Below are positions 41,533-52,130 of a stretch of DNA of 64,000 nt, piece after piece; the first letter of the stretch is position 1, and the number at the start of each line of letters is the position of its first letter. Source of the DNA: Leptospira montravelensis (GTDB lineage Bacteria > Spirochaetota > Leptospiria > Leptospirales > Leptospiraceae). The stretch spans positions 1-64,000 of the forward strand of contig NZ_RQFO01000014.1 of the NCBI RefSeq assembly GCF_004770045.1, read 5' to 3'. Made by a program: the position numbers and the translations under genes. Under the pieces are notes generated by a model. It saw only the letters and a program-made list of their open reading frames with translations. It had not been told where the DNA came from and searched no databases.

Positions 41533-43152
41533 TTTGTTTTCCAAAACAAGGCCAGAATGTCCAGGCATTTGAATCGTTTCTCCGGTTACCATCGCAGCAC
41601 CAAACTGATACAATAATTTTGATCCTTTGATTGAAGGTTCCTTTACAGTCTTTTCACCAAAATTTAGAAACACAGTAATCACTTTATCTCCAAAAATCCT
41701 CTCAAAACAAAGTAGATCACTAGAACTTGTGCACTTCGTTTGCACACTTCCCGCTTTTAAAACTTCAGATCCTTTTCTTAAATGAAATAGCGACTTGTAA
41801 TGATTCCAAAGAGACTTTTCTTCTTTTCTTTGACCAAGTACTGTATCCGAATTTTGGAACTTTCCAACAGGTAACCAAGGCCTTCCTGTAGTAAATCCAG
41901 CATTTTCATCTGTATCCCATAACATAGGCAGACGACAATTGTCCCTATTGATATAAATCCCTAGAAGATTTGATAAAAATAGAGGTACAAACCGGTTCAT
42001 TTTGGCAATGGGATCCTTTCCAAGGAAATTAGAAATCCTTCCTTCTTTTCTCCCGATTTCATCTCCATAATAGACAACAGGAATGCCTCTAGCTAAAAAC
42101 TGAAAGGCTGAAAGAACTTTTGCCTTTCGGATATCACCACCTAACCTGTCTATATAACGTCTTTGGTCGTGGTTACCCAAAACATAGGTAGGTGTGTGAG
42201 GTGCCAAAAATTCTTTTTCGTTTTTTTCCAATAGGTCTTTAAAAAATTGGGCATGATAGTCAAAATGAATTAATTCAAACTGAAATACCAAATTGAGCCC
42301 ATCAGCTTTTTCTCCCAAAAAGGATTTTAAAACTTTGTCAGATCCACTCACCTCTCCAATGAGAAATGGTTTTTGTTTGTATTTAGAAATATGTTTTCTT
42401 ACTTCTTTGGCAAACTGAAATGATTCAGGTAAGTTTAAATTATAAGTTTTTTTCTGAAAGAACGCCTCATCATGGTTATCTGGCGTTGGGAAATAGCGAA
42501 AGCTAAAAGGATTGTTTTTAAAACTTTCATCTTTATAAATGGAGTTAAAGATATCTAGCCGAAACCCATCAACTCCTTTATTTAACCAAAAGTCTAAAAC
42601 ACTAAACATAGCTTTTTTTACTTTTGGATTTCTATAATTGAGATCTGGCTGAAACGATAAAAAATTACTATAATAATATTCATCCGTCGTTTTGTCGTAG
42701 TTCCAACCAGAAGTCCCCACCATTGATATCCAGTTATTAGGTGGTTTGTTTGTTCCCTTTTTCCAAATATAAAAATCCCTTTTCGGATTTTCTTTGGAAG
42801 ATCTGGATTCCAAAAACCAAGGGTGTTTGTCAGAAGTATGGTTCATCACCATATCGAGTACCACTCGCATCTTTCGTTTGTGGATTTCTTTGATGAGTTT
42901 GTCACAGTCATCCATTGTGCCAAACCGAGGATCAATGGCCGTGTAGTCAGAGATATCGTAACCAAAATCTTCCCCGGGACTTCTGTAAAATGGGGAAAAC
43001 CAAATGGTTTCGACACCCAAATCACGGATTTGATCCAAACGCCCAAGAATCCCCTGCAAATCGCCGATCCCATCACCATTGGAATCCTGAAAGGACCAAG
43101 GATAAATTTGATAAATTGAAGTTTGTTTCCACCATTCCATTTTGTTTTCCAT
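41521..43152 (-). CDS. GH13 alpha-glucosidase (oligo-1,6-glucosidase-like)
   Basis: The 543-residue alpha-amylase-family enzyme has WWKQTSIYQIYPWSFQDSNGDGIGDLQGI, the GH13 subfamily entrance with the calcium-site-like DSNGDG. Conserved regions are DMVMNHTSDKHPW (I), GFRLDIFNSIY (II, nucleophile Asp), FLIGEVSG (III, acid/base Glu) and VLGNHDQRR (IV). Length and the QIYPWSFQD start fit oligo-1,6-glucosidase, alpha-glucosidase or trehalose synthase-like enzymes; substrate choice is uncertain. No signal peptide, so it acts in the cytoplasm. Confidence 0.88.
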   Translation of the reverse strand: MENKMEWWKQTSIYQIYPWSFQDSNGDGIGDLQGILGRLDQIRDLGVETIWFSPFYRSPGEDFGYDISDYTAIDPRFGTMDDCDKLIKEIHKRKMRVVLDMVMNHTSDKHPWFLESRSSKENPKRDFYIWKKGTNKPPNNWISMVGTSGWNYDKTTDEYYYSNFLSFQPDLNYRNPKVKKAMFSVLDFWLNKGVDGFRLDIFNSIYKDESFKNNPFSFRYFPTPDNHDEAFFQKKTYNLNLPESFQFAKEVRKHISKYKQKPFLIGEVSGSDKVLKSFLGEKADGLNLVFQFELIHFDYHAQFFKDLLEKNEKEFLAPHTPTYVLGNHDQRRYIDRLGGDIRKAKVLSAFQFLARGIPVVYYGDEIGRKEGRISNFLGKDPIAKMNRFVPLFLSNLLGIYINRDNCRLPMLWDTDENAGFTTGRPWLPVGKFQNSDTVLGQRKEEKSLWNHYKSLFHLRKGSEVLKAGSVQTKCTSSSDLLCFERIFGDKVITVFLNFGEKTVKEPSIKGSKLLYQFGAAMVTGETIQMPGHSGLVLENKLKK

Positions 43153-43233
43153 GACTTTTCTAAAACTTCCCCGTTATTTCAGTTGCCTCTTACCTAAATA
43201 CCGAATTTCTGTTCTTTATACAAGCAGGTAGCA

Positions 43234-43995
43234 ATGGATAAAGAAAAAATCAAACTTTCCGGTTTCAACAATCTGACAAAAGTTTTGAGTTTTAACCTCT
43301 ACGATTTTTGCATCACTTTGGATGACGAACAAAAAGGTAGATACGTAAGTTATATCCACGACAAATACAATGCTAGCAAAATTACAGAAATCTCTAAAGA
43401 GATTGTCAAACGAATTGATGCCAATATTCTTTCTGTCTCCGCACAAGACTACGATCCTGTAGGTGCTTCTGCTATGGTTCTGATGAGTGATGTCAAAGGT
43501 GGAGGTAATCCGATCCCATCGACACAAGTGAGCATGCACTTAGACAAATCTCATATCACAGTACATACGTATCCAGATGCCGCAGATCCTGATGGAATTT
43601 GTTCCTTTCGAGTGGACATAGATATTTCTACTTGCGGAGAGATCATTCCTCTCGACTCCATTAATTTTTTATTTGAAGCCTTTGAGTGTGATGTGGTATA
43701 TATTGATTATGTAGTTCGCGGATACACAAGATTAGCGGATGGAAGAAAAATTTACAACGACCACCATTTCAATTCCATTTTGGATTTTGTAAAACCAGAA
43801 ATCAAAAGAAATTATACTTATTTATCTGATATCAATATGCCTCAAGACAATACATGGCAGACGAAAATGATGATTAAAGAACTTGGACCAGAGAACTATT
43901 TAATCAATCCAACTGATATTTCTCATCCAGATGTTCCAAACAAAATGAAACTACTCAGAGAAGAAATGAAAGAGGTATACCACATGATCCATTAA
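43234..43995 (+). CDS. speD: S-adenosylmethionine decarboxylase proenzyme
   Basis: The 253-residue E. coli-type AdoMet decarboxylase has STQVSMHLDKSHITVHTYPDAADPDGICSFRVDIDISTCG with the self-cleavage site Lys105-Ser106; Ser106 becomes the pyruvoyl group. The YVVRGYTRLADGRKIYNDHHFNSI block is also diagnostic. The product, decarboxylated AdoMet, feeds spermidine synthesis. No spermidine synthase gene is adjacent. An aggtag SD precedes the ATG. It converges on the SCO-like gene with six bases between stops. Confidence 0.93.
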   Translation: MDKEKIKLSGFNNLTKVLSFNLYDFCITLDDEQKGRYVSYIHDKYNASKITEISKEIVKRIDANILSVSAQDYDPVGASAMVLMSDVKGGGNPIPSTQVSMHLDKSHITVHTYPDAADPDGICSFRVDIDISTCGEIIPLDSINFLFEAFECDVVYIDYVVRGYTRLADGRKIYNDHHFNSILDFVKPEIKRNYTYLSDINMPQDNTWQTKMMIKELGPENYLINPTDISHPDVPNKMKLLREEMKEVYHMIH

Positions 43996-44001
43996 CATTT
44001 G

Positions 44002-44571
44002 TTATTGGATTTCGGTTTCTATTTCTTTTTGAATATCTATCCATTCTTTCTCACCCAATTTCGGTATTAAATACATAGTATCACGGTTGGGTGGGACTAA
44101 AAAAAACTGAGTTCCATGTTCATCTCTTTGTTTTAACGAAGGGTGGATTGGCATATAAGCTCCTAACTTTCGATAAAAACTAATTTCTTCTTCCGTTTCC
44201 GGCCTTAGTGCCTTAATCTGTATACTTTTTTGGTAATAGTCCAAATAAGCGGCAATTGCCTCTTCTGATTCACTGGGATCGGTAACTAAAAAATAGAAGG
44301 ATGTTTGGATTTCAGGAAATCTCTCTTTGAAACGGCGAAGGGCTTCCAGAGCTAATGGACATTTTTTACCACAACCCACAAGACCTGGGTAAATCAAAAT
44401 CCAAGTGCCAGTTGGTTCTTTGGAAAACTTTTTCAAACAAAAAGGACAATCTACAAACCTAGACTTCCCACCAAAGATGGTGATCACAAAACTTAAAACA
44501 AATAGAAAGAAAATTCCAGAACTAAAAATTAGAAATTTTAACTGGAGTGATTTAGGTTTTGTCATCTTCAA
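44002..44571 (-). CDS. SCO1/SenC-like copper-binding thioredoxin-fold protein
   Basis: The 189-residue protein has an N-terminal membrane anchor ([23 protein letters not shown]) and a thioredoxin-like domain. The metal motif is [16 protein letters not shown] (C-x3-C), and a distal His lies in [13 protein letters not shown], matching the Cys-Cys-His copper site of SCO proteins. An extra DCPFC pair near residue 42 is unusual. SCO proteins load copper or reduce Cys in cytochrome oxidase. Its start overlaps the upstream chemoreceptor gene by 20 bases, an odd pairing that suggests shared transcription. Confidence 0.75.
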   Translation of the reverse strand: MKMTKPKSLQLKFLIFSSGIFFLFVLSFVITIFGGKSRFVDCPFCLKKFSKEPTGTWILIYPGLVGCGKKCPLALEALRRFKERFPEIQTSFYFLVTDPSESEEAIAAYLDYYQKSIQIKALRPETEEEISFYRKLGAYMPIHPSLKQRDEHGTQFFLVPPNRDTMYLIPKLGEKEWIDIQKEIETEIQ

Positions 44572-46093
44572 TGATGGCCGCTAAAGTTTCTACAGAATCC
44601 TTCAATCCATTAAAGATAACATTTCCTTTATCAATTAACCCAATCATATTGCCACAAGTACCTAAATTGGATTGTGTTTTGACATTGAGATCGAGGATGG
44701 AATTTGAAATTTCAGCCATACTTGTGGATTGTTCTTTACTGGATACTTGCATCTCCTGCGCAATTTGATCCAAGGTAAGTAAAGCTTGTTCTTGTTTTTC
44801 AAAGGCAGAAAGAGTGCCTGTAATTTTTACAGTGAGTTCTCGCATTCCTTCTTCTGAAGAGAGAATGGACTTCACAAAACTTTGAACCGTTTGGTTAATT
44901 TGATTGGACTGTTTAAAACTTACCTGTATTGCCGACTTAATTTTTCCTGAGATAGAGGAAATGTTTTTTGTAGCTTCTGCAGTTGAATCTGCAAGTTTAG
45001 AAATCTCAGAAGCAACGACCGCAAATCCGCGACCCGCATCTCCAGCACGAGCAGCTTCAATCGATGCATTTAACGAAAGTAAGTTGACCTTTTCTGCAAT
45101 ATCAGAAATTAATTCTAAAATTTCTTCCATTTTTTCCGAATCGTCAACTGCCACCTCCATTGATTGGTAAAGACCCGTAAATTCGGTTTCTGTTTTTTTA
45201 ACACTATCGGCTGACTCTTGGATTTTGGAACGCATGACTTCCAATGAAGTCACAAATCCTTCACTCAAAGTAAATAAATTACGATTTAATTCCTCAACTG
45301 TTTTGACCTCACCAATTTGGCGGTTGGAACCTTCTAAAATCAATTGGCTGGAAGCAGCTGTTTCTTCTGTTGCCGCCGAAATAGCCTCAATGGAAGAAGA
45401 TTGAGTTTGAAAAGAAGTTTGAAATTCTTTTACTTTCTGTGAAATTAAATTGGAATTTTCTATAAATGTTTTGGTTCCAGAAGATACCTCATCCACAGCC
45501 GCTGTGACACCGGCAATTACAGTTTCCAAATTGGTTTGTGCCTCAATTTGGTTTTTGAGTTCCAAAACAGAACGAATGGAAAAATAAATGAGAATCCCAG
45601 TTTCAAATACTACAAATAAAGCATGGGTAAGAACGATCTCAAGGCCCGTTCCATAACTATATACCATTACCTTGGTTCCAAAAATTACAGTCCCAAATTC
45701 TTGGACGTAATTACCCACTAAGTGGTGTACGGCGATCGTTAGTGCAGCAACTAATAAAACTCTCCAATCTTCATACACAAATAAAATCGCAAGGGCACTA
45801 AAAACATGAAAGTGCATTTCGATGCGACCAAACTGCGCTTGGATCATAAGAGCACTAAATATCATAAGAGTTGCCCCATTCCATGCCCTTAGGAAAAAAG
45901 AACCTCGAGCCATCTTATAAAAAAGAAAGGAAACAAAGGAAATTACCACCGCAGAGAGGGTTACAACAGTCGTAGCACCATAACCCAAAGAGAGAAAAAA
46001 AACAAGAGGAGTGTGGGCCAAAATCGCCCAAAGAAAAAATGTATCTACTTTTTTTTGGCGTTCCGACAGAACTGCCGCCAATCTAATATCCAT
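44552..46093 (-). CDS. Methyl-accepting chemotaxis protein with multi-helix membrane sensor
   Basis: The 513-residue protein has six or seven membrane segments in the first ~185 residues ([37 protein letters not shown] onward). A cytoplasmic MCP signalling domain follows, with tip motif [43 protein letters not shown]. There is no periplasmic ligand domain. The membrane part resembles multi-TM sensors for membrane-soluble or energy signals. This is the intact counterpart to the broken receptor gene at 26861. The frame ends 20 bases inside the SCO-like gene. Confidence 0.88.
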   Translation of the reverse strand: MDIRLAAVLSERQKKVDTFFLWAILAHTPLVFFLSLGYGATTVVTLSAVVISFVSFLFYKMARGSFFLRAWNGATLMIFSALMIQAQFGRIEMHFHVFSALAILFVYEDWRVLLVAALTIAVHHLVGNYVQEFGTVIFGTKVMVYSYGTGLEIVLTHALFVVFETGILIYFSIRSVLELKNQIEAQTNLETVIAGVTAAVDEVSSGTKTFIENSNLISQKVKEFQTSFQTQSSSIEAISAATEETAASSQLILEGSNRQIGEVKTVEELNRNLFTLSEGFVTSLEVMRSKIQESADSVKKTETEFTGLYQSMEVAVDDSEKMEEILELISDIAEKVNLLSLNASIEAARAGDAGRGFAVVASEISKLADSTAEATKNISSISGKIKSAIQVSFKQSNQINQTVQSFVKSILSSEEGMRELTVKITGTLSAFEKQEQALLTLDQIAQEMQVSSKEQSTSMAEISNSILDLNVKTQSNLGTCGNMIGLIDKGNVIFNGLKDSVETLAAIIEDDKT

Positions 46094-46342
46094 ATGTTAA
46101 TAGACGAAAAAAAACTAAGGAAGTCTAATCAATAAATTATTTGATTATAAAATTATATACTTTAATAATCTGGAATGATAAAAGTTTTGGTACTCTATTT
46201 TATAAGTACAAATACAGAGGAATGAGGTAGGTTTTGAACCGACTCCATCCGATTTGTTTTGCAAAATGAAACCTTAGAAATCTAGAATTCTCTCTTGCTT
46301 TGTCGAAAATAGATTCTGATACTTGTTTGCAGAAGGTATATT

Positions 46343-48517
46343 TTGGAACCATTCTCTGATCCCATAAACTCGGAAACTCCACTTTCAGGAGAATCAACGG
46401 ATCCTGCTTTTTTCATTCAATTACCTAAAAATATTGCCAGTTATTCCATGACTTCTCAGGCAATTTTAGAAGAACTACGTGTGCGTCATAGACGACTTGA
46501 AATGCATGGAAGTTCAGAAATCACACCTTCTCTACTTTTGACGGTTGATTCCATTCCTGAATTACTTTCTAAACAAGTGCAACTCACCGAAGTTCATAAA
46601 TCGCAAGCAGCGATCGCCGAGGCATTTAAAGAATTGGCAGGCCTTACTGAACACAACAAAGAACCTGTGGTTTATTTTTATCCCTTCTTATTGCAGATGG
46701 ATCAAAAACTAACCATGCGCATCAGCATGATTGCACCGCAAAACAGAGAAAAGACAGATATAGTTCCGTATCGTCGTGCCTGTTTTAAATACAGTGTTGA
46801 TTTGATTGACCTACTATTAAAAAACAGAGCCAGTAGAGAATTTGTTTTAGAAGAAATAAATCCAGGCTCTACTTTGATTCGAACTGACCAAAAAGGAAAT
46901 TCCTATTTTTTTCCGACCAAACTCAGTTACGAAACAGAACTCGAATTAATGATCCGCAAAACTCTGGAATCTTTTGGATACATTCCAATGAAAGATTTTA
47001 TCCAAGATGTAATCACGAGAGGAAAAGAAACTGCAAAACTTGTGGAAATCATTCCTGGCTACCATCTCATTTTACCAAATGGATCACATAACCCTGAATA
47101 TGCGCGTCATCTGGCAGTTCAGCTGGATGGTCTAAGAACCTTTTCCTTTCCATATCTAAAAAGATTCGCAAATGAAAACAAATACGTTGGTTTTTTAGAA
47201 AAACTAAACGAATTAGAAATAAATTTCCCAACCCAAACAGAAGGACTTCTCAAACAAGGAAATAACCTCTTCCCCAAACTCCGTGCCTTACTCGATGAAT
47301 TTCCATTTGATAAAATTACAACTGAAGAAGGCAAACGTGTGGGAAATAACGTAAAAGAAAGTTTATTCATTTTAGATAAACTTTCCAAACGTTTAAAAGA
47401 ACAGAAAAAAGAAGATTCCGAAGAGGCAGTCTCATCACTCATCAAACTTCTAGGTAAAAGAATTGAGGATAACACCACAAATACTCTTACACTCACAAAG
47501 ATTAATTTAAATTCCGAAATAAAATCTTTGGGCCTAAAAAACGATAAGGAAATAACAGACGTTATTTCTAAAATTATAACCTCCCTTTCTGAAACCTATG
47601 GTTGTTTGGCCATAAAAGAAGAAACATTCCAAATACTCTTTGCTTTGGATCAAAAAAAACTATCAAAAGTGGAAGCCAATACTTTAAGTCTTTCCAAAAC
47701 AGATTCTAATTATCGAAACGAACTACCTATACTCGACCAAATCCGTGTAATCTTAAAAAATAGATCGGATGAAAACATAGACAAAGAAGAAATTCCGGAA
47801 ACAGAACTAGAAGAAGAGAATGATTCTAACCAAACCAGCTCTTCTGAACCTAAATTTTCTTTTTCTGCACTTCAAGAAAAATTCCACATCCCTATTGGAG
47901 TTTTTAGTTTTTTATCTTTGGCCTCCTTAACTACCGTTATATCCTTATTTCTTGGTTCACTCGAATACATTGTGAGTGGATTTATGTTTAGTTTCCTTTT
48001 GGGACTTTTCCTTGGTTATCTCTATCGTAACGATGGAAAAAAGAAACAAATCCCAGAAAAACAAACATCCAATATTTATCCTAAAGAAAATAAATCTCTC
48101 GGTATTGCAAAAGTAGCAGAAAGTTTTATTTATCCTAAAAAATTCAATAGTATAGCTGAAAAGGTTTATGATTTCAAACGTTTACGAAATCATATAGACG
48201 ATTGTGTAGAAGACATCAAAATCCAACTCCCAGTTGCTGATCAGAAAAAAGATACAAACAAAATTGTGGCAGAAATAGAACATGCCATTTTGCAAATTTC
48301 AGTTGTAATGAAAATCCCTGAAGCCATTCAATTAAAAAATAGGCCAAAGGAACTCATCCTTTCCAAAGCTGACTTTCGCACCATTTTATTTCGAACACAA
48401 CTCGCAGAATACTATCGTAAGGAAGCGAGTATTTATAAATCGGATCGTGACCAAATGGATTACATCCAGTTTATCATTCGAGAATTAGAATTTGGCTATA
48501 ATAAATATTTGAAATGA
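46343..48517 (+). CDS. Large protein with two C-terminal membrane helices, unknown
   Basis: The 724-residue protein is unknown to me. It has a mixed alpha/beta N-terminal half (residues ~1-300), a helical charged middle, and a pair of membrane helices at ~525-575 (IGVFSFLSLASLTTVISLFLG and YIVSGFMFSFLLGLFLGYLY). A cytoplasmic helical tail ends in YYRKEASIYKSDRDQMDYIQFIIRELEFGYNKYL. The start is a TTG at 46343 behind agaagg; no earlier start is supported. It is followed after 13 bases by an LRR lipoprotein gene. It is probably lineage-specific to Leptospira. Confidence 0.7.
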   Translation: MEPFSDPINSETPLSGESTDPAFFIQLPKNIASYSMTSQAILEELRVRHRRLEMHGSSEITPSLLLTVDSIPELLSKQVQLTEVHKSQAAIAEAFKELAGLTEHNKEPVVYFYPFLLQMDQKLTMRISMIAPQNREKTDIVPYRRACFKYSVDLIDLLLKNRASREFVLEEINPGSTLIRTDQKGNSYFFPTKLSYETELELMIRKTLESFGYIPMKDFIQDVITRGKETAKLVEIIPGYHLILPNGSHNPEYARHLAVQLDGLRTFSFPYLKRFANENKYVGFLEKLNELEINFPTQTEGLLKQGNNLFPKLRALLDEFPFDKITTEEGKRVGNNVKESLFILDKLSKRLKEQKKEDSEEAVSSLIKLLGKRIEDNTTNTLTLTKINLNSEIKSLGLKNDKEITDVISKIITSLSETYGCLAIKEETFQILFALDQKKLSKVEANTLSLSKTDSNYRNELPILDQIRVILKNRSDENIDKEEIPETELEEENDSNQTSSSEPKFSFSALQEKFHIPIGVFSFLSLASLTTVISLFLGSLEYIVSGFMFSFLLGLFLGYLYRNDGKKKQIPEKQTSNIYPKENKSLGIAKVAESFIYPKKFNSIAEKVYDFKRLRNHIDDCVEDIKIQLPVADQKKDTNKIVAEIEHAILQISVVMKIPEAIQLKNRPKELILSKADFRTILFRTQLAEYYRKEASIYKSDRDQMDYIQFIIRELEFGYNKYLK

Positions 48518-48530
48518 TAATTCTGGTTTT

Positions 48531-49160
48531 ATGAAGTCTTTTGTACACGTAACACTTACTATTTTATTTCTAATGTCCTTTACCCATTGTACGAATAAGG
48601 ATGTAGTCAATGCAGAGGAATGGTTCGAAAACCACAAAGAAGATCGGGTCCTAAACCTATCCAACAAAGAAGTGGGAATCCTTCCTGCTTCCATTGGAAG
48701 TTTAACAAAAGTGGAAGAACTTACCCTCCAATACGACTCTCTAAAAACACTTCCCAAAGAAATAGGAAACCTTAAACAATTAAAGATCCTCAATCTTTTT
48801 GGAAACCCTCTCCAAACCCTACCAGATGAAATCGGAAATTTAGAAAACTTAGAAATTTTACTTCTTGGAAGAACGGAACTGAACGAAATTCCACCTGTAA
48901 TCACAAGGTTACAAAAATTAAAAACACTAGCACTCGATGAAACGAAAGTGCAACTAACAGAAGCTGACGTAGAAGTAATCGCCGCACTCCCCAATTTAGA
49001 AATCCTCGATCTAAGCCTTATGCGGGAATACAAAACTCTGCCCCAAAACCTAGCAAAACTAAATCATTTGAAACAATTAGTTTTACAAAAAACCCTTCTC
49101 GAAAAATCCGATGTGGTTAGACTAAGGGACGAACTCCCCAAGGTCCGAGTCAAACTCTAA
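48531..49160 (+). CDS. Leucine-rich-repeat lipoprotein
   Basis: The 209-residue protein has a lipoprotein signal (LTILFLMSFTHC, Cys20) and about six LRRs of the 23-residue Leptospira type. Examples are VLNLSNKEVGILPASIGSLTKVE, LTLQYDSLKTLPKEIGNLKQLK, LNLFGNPLQTLPDEIGNLENLE and LLLGRTELNEIPPVITRLQKLK. LRR proteins are highly expanded in Leptospira and often surface-exposed and adhesive in pathogens. It overlaps nothing; ileS starts 58 bases downstream. Confidence 0.88.
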   Translation: MKSFVHVTLTILFLMSFTHCTNKDVVNAEEWFENHKEDRVLNLSNKEVGILPASIGSLTKVEELTLQYDSLKTLPKEIGNLKQLKILNLFGNPLQTLPDEIGNLENLEILLLGRTELNEIPPVITRLQKLKTLALDETKVQLTEADVEVIAALPNLEILDLSLMREYKTLPQNLAKLNHLKQLVLQKTLLEKSDVVRLRDELPKVRVKL

Positions 49161-49218
49161 CATTACCGAATTTTTTTCCGTTTTCTCTTTGGCCTAGACC
49201 ACAAACATTGGTCTTACT

Positions 49219-51954
49219 ATGGCCAAACCAGAAACGGAAAATCCTTATTCTAAAACGGTTCTTCTCCCTGAGACCTCCTTTCCCATGAAAGCCGACCTGG
49301 CAAATCGTGAACCAGGTCAAATTAAAATTTGGAAGGAGAAAAAAGTCTTCCAAAAGATGAAGGAAATTCGTAAATCCAAACCTTCCTTTGTACTACACGA
49401 TGGACCTCCTTACGCCAATGGAAATTTCCATGTAGGCCACGCTCTCAATAAAATTTTAAAAGATATCATTGTTAAATCCAAAACTCTTTCCGGTTTCCAA
49501 ACCGACATGATTCCTGGTTGGGATTGTCATGGACTACCCATCGAAGTACAGGTGTTAAAGAATCTTGGAAAAGAAGCAAGGAATACAAGCCCCAGTGACC
49601 TTCGAAAAAAATGCCGGGAGTACGCGGCTGAGTTTGTTGGAAAACAAGGGGACGATTTAAGTCGTTTTTTATGTTTCTGGGACGAAGAAAACAAATACCT
49701 AACAATGGCTCCTGAATTTGAAGCAAGGATCGTAGAAGTATTTGGATCTCTTTTTGAAAAAGGATATATCTACAAAGGAAAAAAACCTGTGTATTGGTGT
49801 ATTGACTTGGCTACTGCACATGCGGAAGCGGAAATCGAATACCAAAACCATGTCTCTCCGTCTATTTATGTTAAGTTTGCAGTAAAGGGCGAAACCGACA
49901 CTTACTGCTTGATATGGACCACTACGCCTTGGACACTTCCAGCAAACCTTGCCATTTGTTTTAATGAGGAACTTGACTACTCACTTTTCCAATCTGATTC
50001 TCACGGAAGACTGATCCTTGCGGATGGATTAAAAGAAGCAGTAGAACAAAAAACAGGAATCACTCTCACAAAAATTAAATCTTTAACAAGTGATGACCTA
50101 AAAAATATGACCTTCTTACATCCGTTTATTGATCGTGAATCCATTTCTCTTTTTGGGAATCATGTCACCTTGGATGCAGGAACGGGTTGTGTCCACACGG
50201 CTCCAGGCCACGGAACGGATGACTACCGAGTCGGAACAGCAGCGGGACTACCTCCCCTGTCTCCAGTGGATGATTACGGCCGTTATACGGACGAATTTGA
50301 AATGATGAAAGGAATCAAAATCTGGGATGCCAATCCCAAAATTGTGGAACTTCTCAAAGAGAAAAATGCCCTCGTCCATTATTCAGAATTTACACATTCC
50401 TATCCCCATAGTTGGAGAAGCAAAAAACCTCTGATCTTTCGTGCAACCCCACAATGGTTCTTTTCCATCGATCATGCAAGTCTCAGAGAAGATTCACTAA
50501 AAGCCATAGACAAAGTCCAATGGATTCCGGATTGGGGGATCACTCGCATCCGTTCTATGGTTGAATCTAGACCTGACTGGTGTTTGTCGAGACAAAGAAA
50601 CTGGGGAGTACCCATTCCTTCCTTTACTTGTAAATCTTGTGGATTCACTCACCTAGATGACAAAACAATCAATCACTTCATTCAAATTGTAAAAAAAGAA
50701 GGGATCGAAGTATGGTATGAAAGGGAAGCAAAGGACCTTTTACCAGAAGGAACCAAATGCTCCAAATGCGGATCAGATGATCTCAAACAAGACAAAGATA
50801 TTTTGGATGTTTGGTTTGACTCTGGTGTTTCCAGCTTTGCTGTGTTTGGTGATTCCCTTGACCGCGAACCTGCCGATTTATATTTAGAAGGTTCCGACCA
50901 ACACAGAGGTTGGTTCCAATCTTCTCTTTGGCCCTCAATGGCGATAAGAAAAAAACCTCCTTACCGATCTGTCCTCACTCATGGTTATGTGTTAGATGAA
51001 AAAGGCCATGCGATGTCCAAATCTCTTGGAAACGTAATCAATCCTACAACAGATATCATTAACCAATACGGGGCTGATATTCTCAGACTTTGGGTCTCCA
51101 CTCAGGATTTCCGAGACGATGTCAAAATCGGAAAGGACTCCATCAAAACCGTTGCTGAAGCCTATCGTAAGATCCGAAACACCTTCCGTTATCTTTTAGG
51201 AAATACAAAGGCAGATGTTCTTGGTTGGAATCTAAAACAAGAAGATTTAGAGCCGATTGATCGTTATTACCTTCATAAATTAGCAAAGTTGAATGAAGAC
51301 GTCAAAAAATTGTATGCGAACTATCACTTCCACCAAGTATACCACCGAGTTTTAGTTTTTTGTACAGTAGACTTGTCCCAAGATTATTTTGAAATCATTC
51401 GGGACAGAATGTACTGTGATGCCAAAGATTCAAAAACTAGAAAATCTTCTGAATATGTATTGGCAGTCATTTTAGAAACCTTAACCAAACTCCTCTCGCC
51501 TATCCTTTCGTTCACAACAGAAGAAGTATGGGCTGAATTTGGTTTAAAGGATTCGGTGTTTTATTCTGATTTTTCAGACTTATCTTCTTTACTCGATTCC
51601 GACTTAGAATCCCAATTTGCACCAGTGTTTGAAACAAAAGAAGTAGTACAAAAAGCTTTAGAAGAAGCAAGAAAGTTAGGAAAACTCGGAAAATCATTGG
51701 AAGCGGAAGTTTTAGTCAATGGTGATTCTTTAAAAGATACGAAGTTTACTAAAGATGACCTAAGCCTATTCTTTGTCGTGTCAGAAGTTTCTTTTGATGC
51801 GAAGGAAATAGGTGAGGTGTTTTCGGAATGGAAGGGAGAAAAAGCCTCCATCCAAATCCGAAAACCGCACCACCACGAATGCCCAAGATGTTGGCGCCAT
51901 GTATCTGCTGTTGAAGGAAAGCTTTGTGTTCGTTGTGAATCAGTGGTATCCTAA
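49219..51954 (+). CDS. ileS: Isoleucyl-tRNA synthetase
   Basis: The 911-residue class I synthetase has [26 protein letters not shown] containing the HIGH motif as HVGH (residues 71-74). The editing domain has [18 protein letters not shown], and [12 protein letters not shown] and [13 protein letters not shown] follow. The KMSKS loop appears as AMSKSLGN (residues 598-602, Ala in place of the first Lys). A C-terminal zinc ribbon ([19 protein letters not shown]) completes the bacterial type I enzyme. A rho-independent terminator lies 60 bases downstream. Confidence 0.97.
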   Translation: MAKPETENPYSKTVLLPETSFPMKADLANREPGQIKIWKEKKVFQKMKEIRKSKPSFVLHDGPPYANGNFHVGHALNKILKDIIVKSKTLSGFQTDMIPGWDCHGLPIEVQVLKNLGKEARNTSPSDLRKKCREYAAEFVGKQGDDLSRFLCFWDEENKYLTMAPEFEARIVEVFGSLFEKGYIYKGKKPVYWCIDLATAHAEAEIEYQNHVSPSIYVKFAVKGETDTYCLIWTTTPWTLPANLAICFNEELDYSLFQSDSHGRLILADGLKEAVEQKTGITLTKIKSLTSDDLKNMTFLHPFIDRESISLFGNHVTLDAGTGCVHTAPGHGTDDYRVGTAAGLPPLSPVDDYGRYTDEFEMMKGIKIWDANPKIVELLKEKNALVHYSEFTHSYPHSWRSKKPLIFRATPQWFFSIDHASLREDSLKAIDKVQWIPDWGITRIRSMVESRPDWCLSRQRNWGVPIPSFTCKSCGFTHLDDKTINHFIQIVKKEGIEVWYEREAKDLLPEGTKCSKCGSDDLKQDKDILDVWFDSGVSSFAVFGDSLDREPADLYLEGSDQHRGWFQSSLWPSMAIRKKPPYRSVLTHGYVLDEKGHAMSKSLGNVINPTTDIINQYGADILRLWVSTQDFRDDVKIGKDSIKTVAEAYRKIRNTFRYLLGNTKADVLGWNLKQEDLEPIDRYYLHKLAKLNEDVKKLYANYHFHQVYHRVLVFCTVDLSQDYFEIIRDRMYCDAKDSKTRKSSEYVLAVILETLTKLLSPILSFTTEEVWAEFGLKDSVFYSDFSDLSSLLDSDLESQFAPVFETKEVVQKALEEARKLGKLGKSLEAEVLVNGDSLKDTKFTKDDLSLFFVVSEVSFDAKEIGEVFSEWKGEKASIQIRKPHHHECPRCWRHVSAVEGKLCVRCESVVS

Positions 51955-52014
51955 TTCTAAATTTAAAGTTACAGTAAAAAAACAACTGCCGTAAACAAAC
52001 TCTAAACTAAAAAA

Positions 52015-52062
52015 ACCGATGGAAGTTTTGGATCAATCTAAACAACCATCGGTCTTTTTTTT
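52015..52062 (+). terminator. Rho-independent terminator of ileS
   Basis: The 8-bp stem accgatgg (52015-52022)/ccatcggt (52046-52053) has a 23-base loop, followed by c and eight T. It lies after ileS and before the converging murJ. Confidence 0.8.
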
Positions 52063-52130
52063 ATCATTTACAATTTCTTTGAGATACAAAAGAAAACAAT
52101 CCGCCGATTAAAAGTTAGGTGAACGAATGA